64,000 nt of DNA from Paenibacillus protaetiae. GTDB taxonomy: Bacteria; Bacillota; Bacilli; Paenibacillales; Paenibacillaceae. The notes under the pieces are model-generated. The model searched no databases, had not been told where the DNA came from, and saw only the letters and a list, made by a program, of their open reading frames with translations. Shown here piece after piece: positions 33,800 to 42,303 of this stretch (its first letter is position 1; each line of letters begins with the position of its first letter). The stretch covers positions 2,836,001 through 2,900,000 of the forward strand of contig NZ_CP035492.1 in the NCBI RefSeq assembly GCF_004135365.1, read 5' to 3'. Made by a program: the position numbers and the translations under genes.

Positions 33800-35149
33800 T
33801 TACGGCATTAAGCTTTGCGCCCGTTTTTGCGCATCCTGCATAATGGAAGTAACGTCGCCATTGCTCATAATCGCTTTCGAAACGGCATCGTTCAGAATGG
33901 TTTCGATTTGCTTCCAGTTGGAGCCCGGATACGATACCCACGGCTTCAGGCTGTCCAGCTGCTCCAGGTTCGGCTTCACCAGCGGATTGGCCGTAACCCA
34001 GTCTTTCAAATATTGCGGATCGTCCACAATAGCCGGACGAAGCGGCAGATAACCGATTTCAGAAGTAATGATCGTATAACCGCGTTCGCTTGTCGCAAAC
34101 TTCAAAAACTCCCATGCCGCCTGCTGCTTCGCTTTATCATCGGACAAAATAAAGAGCGCGCTGCCGGAGTTGACCGGCGTCGTCGGCTTGCCGTCAAAGG
34201 ACGGCATTTTGGCCGCTTTCAGCTCCCAGTTGCCGGCTTTCGCCGCAGCGAGCAGCGAGCTTTGCAGGGCGCTTGTATAAAGCAGCATGCCCACTTTGCC
34301 TTGGCTGAACGCTTCGATGACCTCGCTGTCGTTCATTTTATCGTTCGCGCCGCTTGCAATCATGTCCTGCCACATTTGAACCGCGCCAATCGCTTCGGGC
34401 TCACCGAATTTAATCGTTTTACGGTCGTCGGACAATGCTTGTCCGCCGTTGCTGCCGATCAGCGCCTGAATAATCCAGTCGCCGCCCACGGCGCCGCCGA
34501 TATGAACGCCGGATGCGCCTGTTTTTTGGGCGATGGCCAGCGCATCCTTCTTCACATCCGCCCATGTTGCCGGCGGCTGGTTCGGATCAAGCCCCGCATC
34601 CTCAAACAGCTTGGCATTATAGAACAGGACCGGCGTGCTGAACGTAAACGGGAGGCCGTATGTTTTGCCGTCCAGCTGGCCCAGCTTCAGGCCGTTTGGC
34701 GAAAAGCCTTCGAAGTTGCTTTTGAACTCATCCGCCGGCACAATATCCTCCAGCGGTTTGGCATTGAAGTTGTGAACGGCAAAGTCCAGGCCGTCGAACG
34801 TCAGCTGCGCGATATCCGGCGCCGAGCCGGCTACAATATCTGCCTGCACTTTAGCGTTAATATCGGTCGAAGCGACGGGAACCGCGTCGATCTTAATGTT
34901 TGGATGCGCCGCCTCGAACTCGTCGATCAGCTTTTGCGTGCCCGGCACTTGGCTGGCAATCGCCAAGTTATAGCTGTAAAACTTCAGCGTAACCGGTTTG
35001 TCTGCGGAAGCTGTGCTTTCCGCTGCCGGCTTAGCAGTCGCCGCTTCGGCCGCTCCGCTCGGGCTGCCGGAACCGCTGTTATTGCCGCAAGCCGCAGTCG
35101 CAACCGTTAAAGCCAGCAATGCGGATGTACCCCAATATTTGCGTTTCAT
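33800..35149 (-). CDS. ABC transporter substrate-binding lipoprotein (family 1, UgpB-like)
   Basis: This 449-residue lipoprotein has a signal MKRKYWGTSALLALTVATAAC with lipid-anchored Cys21, then an Asn/Ser/Gly linker. The mature part is a sugar-type binding protein (TLKFYSYNLAIASQVPGTQKLIDEFEAAHPNIKIDAVPV; GLPFTFSTPVLFYNAKLFEDAGL). It is last of a six-gene operon with two permeases and three phosphatase-type enzymes, suggesting a phosphorylated ligand such as glycerophosphodiesters or glycerol-3-phosphate (the Ugp analogy). No ATPase is encoded nearby, so a shared MsmK/UgpC-type ATPase is likely. Confidence 0.9.
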   Translation of the reverse strand: MKRKYWGTSALLALTVATAACGNNSGSGSPSGAAEAATAKPAAESTASADKPVTLKFYSYNLAIASQVPGTQKLIDEFEAAHPNIKIDAVPVASTDINAKVQADIVAGSAPDIAQLTFDGLDFAVHNFNAKPLEDIVPADEFKSNFEGFSPNGLKLGQLDGKTYGLPFTFSTPVLFYNAKLFEDAGLDPNQPPATWADVKKDALAIAQKTGASGVHIGGAVGGDWIIQALIGSNGGQALSDDRKTIKFGEPEAIGAVQMWQDMIASGANDKMNDSEVIEAFSQGKVGMLLYTSALQSSLLAAAKAGNWELKAAKMPSFDGKPTTPVNSGSALFILSDDKAKQQAAWEFLKFATSERGYTIITSEIGYLPLRPAIVDDPQYLKDWVTANPLVKPNLEQLDSLKPWVSYPGSNWKQIETILNDAVSKAIMSNGDVTSIMQDAQKRAQSLMP

Positions 35150-35215
35150 CGTTCTCGTCCATCTCCCTTTATAGGCATAGAAATGTTAGATGACTTGTTT
35201 AAAATGATCCGGCAG

Positions 35216-35956
35216 CTACGCCTCAAGCAGCTTCCGTTTAATCGCGTCCAGCTGCGCGCGGGATAAGCCTGCCTGCGAAAGATACGCTTCCGCCCCGTTA
35301 TACCGGTCGTACAGATGATCCAGCATTTGCTCCATGTTGGCAGGAGCGCTGCCTAAGAACGCTTGATATTGCTCCGCAGAAATGCCGGCCGGCCGTTCGG
35401 CCTGGAACTCTTGCATCAGCGGCGCAAGATTATGCTCGGTCTCCGCATAATCGGCGACAATTGCGGCCCGGTCTACGCCGGCCAGATCCAACAGCAGCGC
35501 GGCAACTACACCGGTACGGTCTTTGCCGCCGGCACAGTGGAAGAGCACATTCTGCTCCTCCTCCGCTGCAATGCTTTCAAACACTTGGAGCAGCAGATGG
35601 CCGCATTCATCCAGCATGTTGACATACATATCGCCCAAAGTGCGAATTTGGGCCATCGAAGCCGTTGCCGGATTAATCAGGCTGATGTTGATGTAATTCA
35701 CGCCTTCGGTCCCGGCGAATACATTCGGCTTTTGCGCCAGCTCGGCAGCATGGCGGAGGTCAATAATCGTGCGCACCCCTTTGCCCAAAATAAGCTGCTG
35801 ATCCTGCGCTGTCAGCCGGTGCAGGCCGTCGGCGCGGAACAGCCGTCCCGTCTGCACTGTCTTTCCGCCCGCCGCTGCATAACCGCCGATATCGCGTGCA
35901 TTGCAGGCTCCTTCCAAACGGAGCAGCCGCGGATATTCATTTGTTGTAGCTGTCAT
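35216..35956 (-). CDS. tyrosine/lipid phosphatase-like protein (IphP family)
   Basis: This 246-residue member of the Y_phosphatase3/IphP family has NARDIGGYAAAGGKTVQTGRLFRADGLHRLT at the N-terminus and the P-loop HCAGGKDRTG with catalytic Cys141 and its arginine. IphP-type enzymes act on phosphotyrosine, phosphoserine, phosphoinositide or nucleoside monophosphate substrates. There is no signal peptide. The ATG abuts the stop of the upstream permease. Within this operon it may dephosphorylate an imported phosphomonoester rather than act in signalling. Confidence 0.88.
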   Translation of the reverse strand: MTATTNEYPRLLRLEGACNARDIGGYAAAGGKTVQTGRLFRADGLHRLTAQDQQLILGKGVRTIIDLRHAAELAQKPNVFAGTEGVNYINISLINPATASMAQIRTLGDMYVNMLDECGHLLLQVFESIAAEEEQNVLFHCAGGKDRTGVVAALLLDLAGVDRAAIVADYAETEHNLAPLMQEFQAERPAGISAEQYQAFLGSAPANMEQMLDHLYDRYNGAEAYLSQAGLSRAQLDAIKRKLLEA

Positions 35957-36796
35957 TTATTTCAGTCCGCCTTTCACAAAGGAGTCGATAATTTGCCGCT
36001 GAAGCAGCAAGTAGATGATCAATACAGGCAAGCTTGTAATCGTCGTGGCCGCCATTAACGCTCCCCACATATTGCCGTCGGAGGAGATAAACATTTGCAG
36101 CCCTTTCTGTACCGTGGAATGCTCCAGCTTGGTTGTCACCAGCAGCGGCCAGAAGTAATCGTTCCATGCTGTTATAAACAGCAGAATGCCGATCGAAGCA
36201 ATGGAAGCTTTCAAATTCGGAACAATGGTGCGCCACAGCAAGCCCCAATCCGATGCGCCGTCGAGCCTGGCCGCCTCGATCAGCGTTTTCGGATACGATT
36301 TAAACGCGTTATACAGCTGCAACACCGCAAACGCCGATACCAGGTTTGGCACAATAAGGCCCAGCAGATTGTCGCGCCAGCCAAAGCCGCTGACCGCTAC
36401 ATAGTTCGGGATCATAATGACCTGGAACGGTACGAGCCAAGTTAAGGCAATCAGGCCGTAAATAAGGCTGCTGCCCCTAAATTCCCATCTCGTGAACGCA
36501 TACCCCGCCAGCACGCTGGTCAATAGCTGGACAAGCGTCTGCACGATCGCAACAACCATCGAGTTGGACAACATGCGGAACATCGGTACGGCGCGCCAGG
36601 CTTGCGTATAGTTTTGGAGAGTCGCATGCAACGGTATGATGCTGGATGAGAACACGTCGCCTTCCGTCTTTAAGGAAGTAGCGATCATCCAATATAAAGG
36701 AAACACGGCGACAAAGCTAAGGCATACCAGCAGCGCATGTTTGACGAAGGAGGACCATGACAGTTTGACCCCCGCCGAACGTTGAACTCTTTCCAC
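35957..36796 (-). CDS. ABC transporter permease (UgpE/MalG type)
   Basis: This 279-residue permease has six membrane segments. The EAA loop is LIEAARLDGASDWGLLWRTIVPNLKASI, contacting the ATPase, and the C-terminus is QRQIIDSFVKGGLK. It pairs with the permease gene 15 bases upstream. Substrate probably a phosphoester, from context. Confidence 0.92.
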   Translation of the reverse strand: MERVQRSAGVKLSWSSFVKHALLVCLSFVAVFPLYWMIATSLKTEGDVFSSSIIPLHATLQNYTQAWRAVPMFRMLSNSMVVAIVQTLVQLLTSVLAGYAFTRWEFRGSSLIYGLIALTWLVPFQVIMIPNYVAVSGFGWRDNLLGLIVPNLVSAFAVLQLYNAFKSYPKTLIEAARLDGASDWGLLWRTIVPNLKASIASIGILLFITAWNDYFWPLLVTTKLEHSTVQKGLQMFISSDGNMWGALMAATTITSLPVLIIYLLLQRQIIDSFVKGGLK

Positions 36797-36811
36797 AAGG
36801 CTTCCCCTCCG

Positions 36812-37771
36812 CTAGTTATCGAAGAAGGACAGCTTCTTCGTCAATTTCATAAATCCAAATGCCAGTACCCCGAATCCGAGGAAAAAGACCACTGCGGCAG
36901 CCGAACTCGCCCCGATATTGAACGTCTGGAAGCCGTACGTCCACAGCAGATAATAGATATTGGTTGTAGCATTAGACGGGCCGCCTTGCGTCAGCACATT
37001 AATGTAAGAGAAACTCCATTCCGACGCAAACAGCGTGCTCATCATCGTCATAAACAGGATCGTTGGGGACAGCAGCGGCAATATAATATGCCAAATGATC
37101 TGGAACCGGCTCGCCCGGTCGATTCGCGCCGCCTCCACATATTCCCTGTTAATCCCGGTCATGGCCGCAGAGAAAATAAGCGTGCTGAAGCCGATCAGCT
37201 TCCAGCCGGTAATAAACGTAATGGACCAGATCGCCCACTTCTCGTCGGTAAAAAAACGGATCGGCTCGGAAGGATGAAATATCGTTGCGAGCAGCTTGTT
37301 CAATATGCCGTTGGTCGGGTGCATAATCCACCGCCAGACGGAGCTTACCGCAACCGGGGCCATAATCATCGGCAGGAAGATCAGCGCCCGGTAGACGTTG
37401 CGGGCGCGCTTGCTGATGTTGTCGGTTGCAATTGCAATAATTAAAGGAATAAGAAGCGAGAACGGTATGACGCCTACCGTATAGATAACCGTATTCCAAA
37501 GCGCCGTGCCCATATCGGGCAGGTCGAACAAGTGCTGAAAGTTATCGAATCCGACAAACTTTTTGGGAGACGTCGGAAGCAGATTCCATTGGTAAAAGCT
37601 AAGCTCAAATGTCTGCACAAGCGGCTTGTAAATCCAGAAGCCGATGGATACTAGCGCCGGCAGCAAATAGAGGTAAGGCTTGAAATAACCAAGCCGCAGC
37701 AGGATACGTCTCCTGCTTTGCAACTTGGAGCCCGAAGCAGTGCGGGCCGTTCCTGCTGCTTGATAGCTCAT
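36812..37771 (-). CDS. ABC transporter permease (UgpA/MalF type)
   Basis: This 319-residue permease has six membrane helices after a 30-residue basic cytoplasmic head (SKLQSRRRILLRLGYFKPYLYLLPAL). The EAA loop is YVEAARIDRASRFQIIWHIILPLLSPTI. Typical sequence PLVQTFELSFYQWNLLPTSPKKFVGFDNF follows the first helix. It forms the heterodimer with the following UgpE-type protein. Confidence 0.92.
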   Translation of the reverse strand: MSYQAAGTARTASGSKLQSRRRILLRLGYFKPYLYLLPALVSIGFWIYKPLVQTFELSFYQWNLLPTSPKKFVGFDNFQHLFDLPDMGTALWNTVIYTVGVIPFSLLIPLIIAIATDNISKRARNVYRALIFLPMIMAPVAVSSVWRWIMHPTNGILNKLLATIFHPSEPIRFFTDEKWAIWSITFITGWKLIGFSTLIFSAAMTGINREYVEAARIDRASRFQIIWHIILPLLSPTILFMTMMSTLFASEWSFSYINVLTQGGPSNATTNIYYLLWTYGFQTFNIGASSAAAVVFFLGFGVLAFGFMKLTKKLSFFDN

Positions 37772-37858
37772 TGTGGTTAGATCCTTCCTTCGCCTGATGA
37801 TGGCAAGCGTTAAGCCCGCCTCACACCCGATTGGGATGCAGATTGCTGTAACAGCTTC

Positions 37859-38683
37859 CTATGCGTGTGCGTGCGCCTTCATCGCTTCATAGGACATTTC
37901 GAATACAACAGGCTGCTCGCCCGGGATATAAGCCGGGGTTGCGATCATTTTCCCTTGTTTGACAAGAACCAGATTGTAGCCGCTGTTATCAATGAACCGC
38001 ATGCCGTTATGGTCCGTCGGATCAAGACCAAACGCTACGCCGGTAATCGCCGCGCTTGGCACGCCGTGAAACAGACCGATACTGTTGAAGTGGATATGGC
38101 CGGACAAGAGGCCAATCACATCCGTTCCTTCAATCACTTCGCCCAGCGCTTCCGGATTAGCGAGCAGATGCGTGTCCATCGCATCCGTCATCGTTGGCAA
38201 TACCGGATGATGCAGCACGATAATGGAACCAAGCGGAGCAGGCGTGCTTAACTCGCCGCGCAGCCATTCCAGCTGCTCCTCATCCAAACGCCCGTCATGC
38301 GTGCCCGGCACTTGCGTGTTGAGCACAATAAGACGCAAGCCTTGCTCGTTCACACTGTAATAGTAGGACGCTTCCGACGGTGCTTCGCCCAAATAACCTT
38401 CGCGGAACGCCGGACGGGAGTCATGATTGCCTAATCCGACGTGGACGGGTACGCCCAGCTTCTCGGATTCTTCATCCAATACAGCGCGCAGATGGCGGTA
38501 GTCGTCGGTGTCCCCATCCTGCGTAAGATCGCCGCTGATAACAACAAAGGCCGGTTTCTCCGCCAGCTTGCCCAGCTGCTCAAACGCTTGGCGGAGCTTG
38601 TCTGTCATATTCAGGTTAAACATCGGGTTATGGCCCGGTTTGTTGATATGCGTATCCGTCAGATGGGCAAAATATAAAGTCAT
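37859..38683 (-). CDS. metallophosphoesterase (CpdA/GpdQ-like)
   Basis: This 274-residue calcineurin-like phosphodiesterase has the full set of metal motifs: HLTDTHINKPG, SGDLTQDGDTDDY, GLGNHDSR, VLHHPVLP and GHIHFN. The layout (D-H, GD, GNHD, H, GH-H) resembles cyclic-nucleotide/glycerophosphodiesterases of the CpdA/GpdQ group. There is no signal peptide, so it would act inside the cell. It lies 14 bases after another metallophosphoesterase gene and before the permeases, fitting phosphodiester breakdown after uptake. Confidence 0.9.
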   Translation of the reverse strand: MTLYFAHLTDTHINKPGHNPMFNLNMTDKLRQAFEQLGKLAEKPAFVVISGDLTQDGDTDDYRHLRAVLDEESEKLGVPVHVGLGNHDSRPAFREGYLGEAPSEASYYYSVNEQGLRLIVLNTQVPGTHDGRLDEEQLEWLRGELSTPAPLGSIIVLHHPVLPTMTDAMDTHLLANPEALGEVIEGTDVIGLLSGHIHFNSIGLFHGVPSAAITGVAFGLDPTDHNGMRFIDNSGYNLVLVKQGKMIATPAYIPGEQPVVFEMSYEAMKAHAHA

Positions 38684-38697
38684 CTCTTTGTCGCCTC

Positions 38698-39684
38698 CTA
38701 GTGATGGGCTGCCGGCACGTAGCCTTCAATTTCGCGAACGCCGCCCAGTTCGATAACCCGGTAAGACGGTTTGCCGTCGCGGACGTTCACCCACAGCAGC
38801 AGATTCTCGCTCTCCGGCCCTTCGCCGTGGGCATGTCCGCCGGTGCGCCCCAGCTGGATCAGCTCCTGGTCGCCTTCGCGCAAATATTCCATCGCATGCA
38901 GATGGCCGGCAAAAATCGTATGCGGGCGTCCAGCCAGCATCGCCTGCAGCTTGCGGTATTCTTCCCCTTCCGATTTCCAGCCCGGCTTATGCATGCTGAC
39001 AAATGTCCATTTCACATCCTCGTTATCGGCCAGTGCCCGTTCAACGAATGCCATTTGCTCATCGCTGATCGCCAGGTCGATTTTGGACATGCCAGCAAGC
39101 TGCTCAGGCGGCAGGCTGCCCGTAATATCTTGAATGAAAGCTTGCATATGCTCGCTCGAATGCTCCGGATCGTTTTGCATATTTGCTGTCGCTTTTTTAA
39201 TAATTGCGATAAGCTCGTCCGAAAATTCAGCAGGAGGGTCCTCCGTGTTCAACACGATAAACAGAGCATCCGCAAGGCGGAAAGCGTAATATTCGAAGCC
39301 TTTTCTTTCGCGCCATACGTCCAGCATCGTGCTGGTGCCGTAGTCATGATTGCCTACCGTATGGAAGAAAGGCAATCCAACCGCTTCGATCTTGGCATCT
39401 ATGTCTTCCCATTCCTCGCGCGCCGGCGCAGCTTCTTTCCAGTAACCTTCGATCATGTCGCCAACCGACAGAACGAAATCCGGCTTCAAATCTTTGACGA
39501 TCGCAAGCGCTTGTTCAAAGACGCCGGCTGTCGCCATGCCGCAGCGGTCTCCCAGCACCGCAAACGAGAAATCTCCGGCTGCCGGCTCAGGCAGCGTGCC
39601 AAACCACGGGCGTTTGTCGGTATTAAATTTCTGCTCGTCATACCATGCTTTACTTGCGCGTTTCTCTGCTTGAACGGTTGTCAT
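38698..39684 (-). CDS. metallophosphoesterase
   Basis: This 328-residue calcineurin-like enzyme has FSFAVLGDRCGMATAGVFEQAL, LSVGDMIEGYWKEA, HTVGNHDYGTS, VSMHKPGW and FAGHLHAMEYL. The first motif is GDRCG rather than the D-x-H of classical members, a variant seen in some phosphoesterases. No signal peptide is seen. GAAGGGAG precedes the ATG. It is the first gene of the phosphoester operon, directly after the PhoP-box-like array. Confidence 0.88.
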   Translation of the reverse strand: MTTVQAEKRASKAWYDEQKFNTDKRPWFGTLPEPAAGDFSFAVLGDRCGMATAGVFEQALAIVKDLKPDFVLSVGDMIEGYWKEAAPAREEWEDIDAKIEAVGLPFFHTVGNHDYGTSTMLDVWRERKGFEYYAFRLADALFIVLNTEDPPAEFSDELIAIIKKATANMQNDPEHSSEHMQAFIQDITGSLPPEQLAGMSKIDLAISDEQMAFVERALADNEDVKWTFVSMHKPGWKSEGEEYRKLQAMLAGRPHTIFAGHLHAMEYLREGDQELIQLGRTGGHAHGEGPESENLLLWVNVRDGKPSYRVIELGGVREIEGYVPAAHH

Positions 39685-39737
39685 TCGGATAAGCTCCCTT
39701 CATTTGCTTCCATAGTGGTGAACCTCATCTCGAACAA

Positions 39738-39791
39738 AGTATGCAGGTTGTATGTAAGTGGAATGTTTTCGCAGTCTAAATAAAATGTAAA
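39738..39791 (-). promoter_or_regulatory. PhoP-box-like array and -10 element of the phosphoester operon
   Basis: On the minus strand four hexamers, TTTACA, TTTAGA, AAAACA and CTTACA, occur with exactly 11-base spacing (39786-39791, 39775-39780, 39764-39769, 39753-39758). PhoP of Bacillus binds TT(A/T/C)A(C/T)A direct repeats about 11 bases apart. A CATACT lies 9 bases downstream (39738-39743), placing the array at about -20 to -60, the usual activating position. The first repeat fits fully, two have one mismatch, one has two. Confidence 0.6.
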
Positions 39792-39826
39792 TAACAGCCA
39801 GAAGCTCTGGCATGCCAAAAAAACAG

Positions 39827-39855
39827 CAAAAAAGCCAGTCCGTTAAGGACTGGCT
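39827..39855 (-). terminator. terminator of the gntR gene
   Basis: AGCCAGTCC/GGACTGGCT with a five-base loop followed by TTTTTT on the minus strand, directly past the reconstructed gntR stop. Confidence 0.85.
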
Positions 39856-39859
39856 CTAG

Positions 39860-40502
39860 TTAAATGACACCGCTCAGCATCAGCTGCTGTGTCGAATAGG
39901 TGCAGTTTTCCTGAATCGCCGCCTTCGCGGCATCATAATCTTTCCGCAGCAGCGCATCATAGACGAGACTGTTCATTACATTAGCCCATTGCGGCTTCGT
40001 ATGGGGAACTGCTTGCGGAACGTGACCATCCGGCATAAAAATTTGCCCCGGTACAACTCAAGCACCTGCAGCATATGCTCGTTGCCCGATGCCTTCAAGA
40101 TCGTTTCCATACACATCAGCGTATTTTCGTAATAGCTTAAAAAATCGCCGGTATCGCGCGCTTCGTTTTGCTTTTCCAGATAGGCGCCGAGCGCTTCCAG
40201 ATCGAATGCGAGCTCCTTCGTTTTGGCCATATCCAGCACAAACAGCTGCATGGACGCAAACAGCTCGAGGATTTGGCAAAAATGGCGGAAGGACACTTCC
40301 TTAACAATGACGCCTCTGCCTTTAAAGCTTTCGACCAGCCCCTCCTTCTCCAGCAGGGAGATGGCGGCCCTGACCGGCGTGCGGCTCATCCCAAGCCCGC
40401 AGCGAGCTCGTTTTCCGAGAGCAGAATGCCCGGCATATAATCGGCTTTAATAATCCGGTCACGGATTTCTTTATAGGCAATCGCTTCCAACGAAATAGAC
40501 AA
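39860..40502 (-). CDS. GntR family regulator, FCD/FadR subfamily (two frameshifts)
   Basis: Reading through two frame breaks gives a normal 214-residue FadR-type regulator. A winged HTH starts at MSISLEAIAYKEIRDRIIKADYMPG (TTG at 40502, after AAGGAG) with SENELAAGLG, then MSRTPVRAAISLLEKEGLVESFKGRGVIV. A helical FCD ligand domain ends AAIQENCTYSTQQLMLSGVI. Breaks lie at 40390-40392 (GGG where GGGG would restore frame) and 40003-40006 (four C where five would). Only the middle 137-residue part is open as written. It is next to the phosphoester operon, but its effector and target are unknown. Confidence 0.75.
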
Positions 40503-40687
40503 TAGGCTTGCTCCTTATATTGTAATTATCACAATCGAACGGTTTATGGAACTGATACTAGCAAATGGATATTCGTTTGAAAAGTAAAGATATTGTAAAG
40601 AAATAAACCAAACCGGTGCCCGACTGGATAGCGGAGCCGCACGTGTGCTACCATAAAAAGGACAGATATTGAAAGGGGAACTACATA

Positions 40688-41407
40688 ATGAAAACAGCAA
40701 TGAGAACCGGCAGCCTGCTGCTTATTTTTGCCCTTGTACTGGCCGTGCTTAGCGCTTGCGGCGCCAAAAACGGCAAAGACGGAACAAGCGGAAGCGCGGT
40801 ATCCCCGCCGGCCGCATCGGCCAAGCCTCAGACGCCGCTGGCGGCCAGCGAGACGCGCAAGGACGGGAGCAAAAATCCGGTTGTTACGATAGAGATGGAC
40901 AATGGCGGCAAAATCGTAATCCGCCTGCTGCCGGATATCGCTCCGAATACCGTAAACAATTTTATCAGTCTCGTGAAAAAAGGGTTTTATGACGGGCTGA
41001 TATTCCACCGGGTTATTCCGGGCTTTATGATTCAAGGCGGCGACCCTGACGGCACCGGTATGGGCGGCCCGGGCTACAGCATTAAAGGCGAATTTTCCGA
41101 CAACGGTTTCCAGAACGACCTGCTTCACCAGCGCGGCGTTATTTCCATGGCGCGGACGGAAGCTCCGGACTCCGCCGGCTCCCAGTTTTTCATTATGACA
41201 GCCGATTCCCCTTTCCTGGACGGCCAATATGCGGCATTCGGTATCGTGTTGTCCGGCATGGACACGGTTGACCAGATTGTGAATCAGAAACGGGACAGCA
41301 AAGATAAGCCGCTTAAGCCGATGCTGATGAAAAAAGTAACGGTCGATACGTTTGGCGTAGATTACCCGGAACCGGTAAAAGCCGATAACGGCGGCGCATC
41401 CAAGTAA
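40688..41407 (+). CDS. cyclophilin-type peptidyl-prolyl isomerase lipoprotein
   Basis: This 239-residue exported protein has a lipobox LSAC with lipid-anchored Cys24, a Gly/Ser/Pro linker, then a cyclophilin domain from about residue 63. The domain has APNTVNNFISLVKKGFYDGLIFHRVIPGFMIQGGDPDGTGMGGPGY, with the active-site F-H-R and GG-D motifs, and GSQFFIMTADSPFLDGQYAAFG. It should isomerise proline bonds of proteins folding outside the membrane. AAAGGGG precedes the ATG. Single-gene unit with its own terminator. Confidence 0.93.
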   Translation: MKTAMRTGSLLLIFALVLAVLSACGAKNGKDGTSGSAVSPPAASAKPQTPLAASETRKDGSKNPVVTIEMDNGGKIVIRLLPDIAPNTVNNFISLVKKGFYDGLIFHRVIPGFMIQGGDPDGTGMGGPGYSIKGEFSDNGFQNDLLHQRGVISMARTEAPDSAGSQFFIMTADSPFLDGQYAAFGIVLSGMDTVDQIVNQKRDSKDKPLKPMLMKKVTVDTFGVDYPEPVKADNGGASK

Positions 41408-41431
41408 GCGGCACAGCGCCAAAAACAAATG

Positions 41432-41515
41432 AAAAGGTTAACGGCATCTATTATTCAGGAGGCTAATCCTTGTCTACCCGGGCAAGGATCTCCCTATGCC
41501 GTTAACCTTTTTTTG
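41432..41515 (+). terminator. terminator of the cyclophilin gene
   Basis: AAAAGGTTAACGGCAT pairs with ATGCCGTTAACCTTTT, with an inner ATCCTTG/CAAGGAT helix, followed by TTTT. Confidence 0.85.
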
Positions 41516-41608
41516 GATTGATTAGAAATGCTTAAGCTTTCACGAATTAAAAATCCAGCATGTTATACTGGGGCCACAGCACGAGACAAACACCCAGGAG
41601 GTAACACA

Positions 41609-42115
41609 ATGACAAACAACTGGATGAAAAAGACGCTGATCGCTACAGCATGCTGCTTTACTTTAGTATCCGCAGGAGCATTAACCGGCACTTCACATGT
41701 CGGACAAGCCTATGCGGCAACTTCAGCAACAACGGCAAAAGCGGACAGCATCATTACGGCTGCGAAATCGCTGCAAGGCAAAGTAACCTACAAATTTGGC
41801 GTCAACAACCCGAGCAAGCTTGTATTCGACTGCTCGTCCTTTACGAAATATGTATTTGGCAAATACGGCGTTAACCTGAAATGGGGCACCGCTTCGCAAA
41901 GCAAGCAAGGCGTTTACGTGTCCAAGAGCAGCCTGAAAAAAGGCGATCTTATTTTCTTTAACAACGGCAAGTCTTCCGCCATCAGCCATGTAGGCATTTA
42001 TATGGGCAACGGCAAGTTCATTCACAATACGATCGGCACACATATTAACGGTATTATGATCAATAACTTGAGCGATTACACCAAACGTTACGTTACAGCA
42101 AGAAGAGTGCTGTAG
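41609..42115 (+). CDS. NlpC/P60 family cell-wall endopeptidase
   Basis: This 168-residue secreted protein has a signal peptide (residues 1-36, ending QAYAA) and an NlpC/P60 catalytic domain. Cys75 is in VFDCSSFTKYVF, His127 in SHVGIYMGNGKFIH, and His139 nearby completes the triad. NlpC/P60 enzymes cut D-Glu-diaminopimelate bonds in peptidoglycan stem peptides. No SH3 or LysM binding domain is present, so the protein is only a catalytic unit. The start follows AGGAGG. Confidence 0.93.
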   Translation: MTNNWMKKTLIATACCFTLVSAGALTGTSHVGQAYAATSATTAKADSIITAAKSLQGKVTYKFGVNNPSKLVFDCSSFTKYVFGKYGVNLKWGTASQSKQGVYVSKSSLKKGDLIFFNNGKSSAISHVGIYMGNGKFIHNTIGTHINGIMINNLSDYTKRYVTARRVL

Positions 42116-42164
42116 CGGCACATGACGGCAGATAAGCCGGAGTTTATAACGATTAAAATAACAG

Positions 42165-42204
42165 ACAAGCTGGTCCGGTTCTTTGCCGGGGCCGGCTTGT
42201 TTTC
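42165..42204 (+). terminator. terminator of the NlpC/P60 gene
   Basis: ACAAGCTGGTCCGG pairs imperfectly with CCGGGGCCGGCTTGT, followed by TTTTCC. Confidence 0.65.
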
Positions 42205-42303
42205 CGTTATGTGGCCCAAATTGCGCGATAGCTGGCTTAGCGGTACAGTAGTATGATGAGAAAGTCTTTACATTCGGATACAGGAAACGGAATACAGAAA
42301 GGA

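Noticed and set aside
33815-35110. 431-codon open frame on the plus strand opposite the binding-protein gene
   Set aside because: It is the shadow of a real lipoprotein gene; it lacks a ribosome site and family similarity and is rich in Arg/His/Cys as antisense frames of GC-rich genes are.
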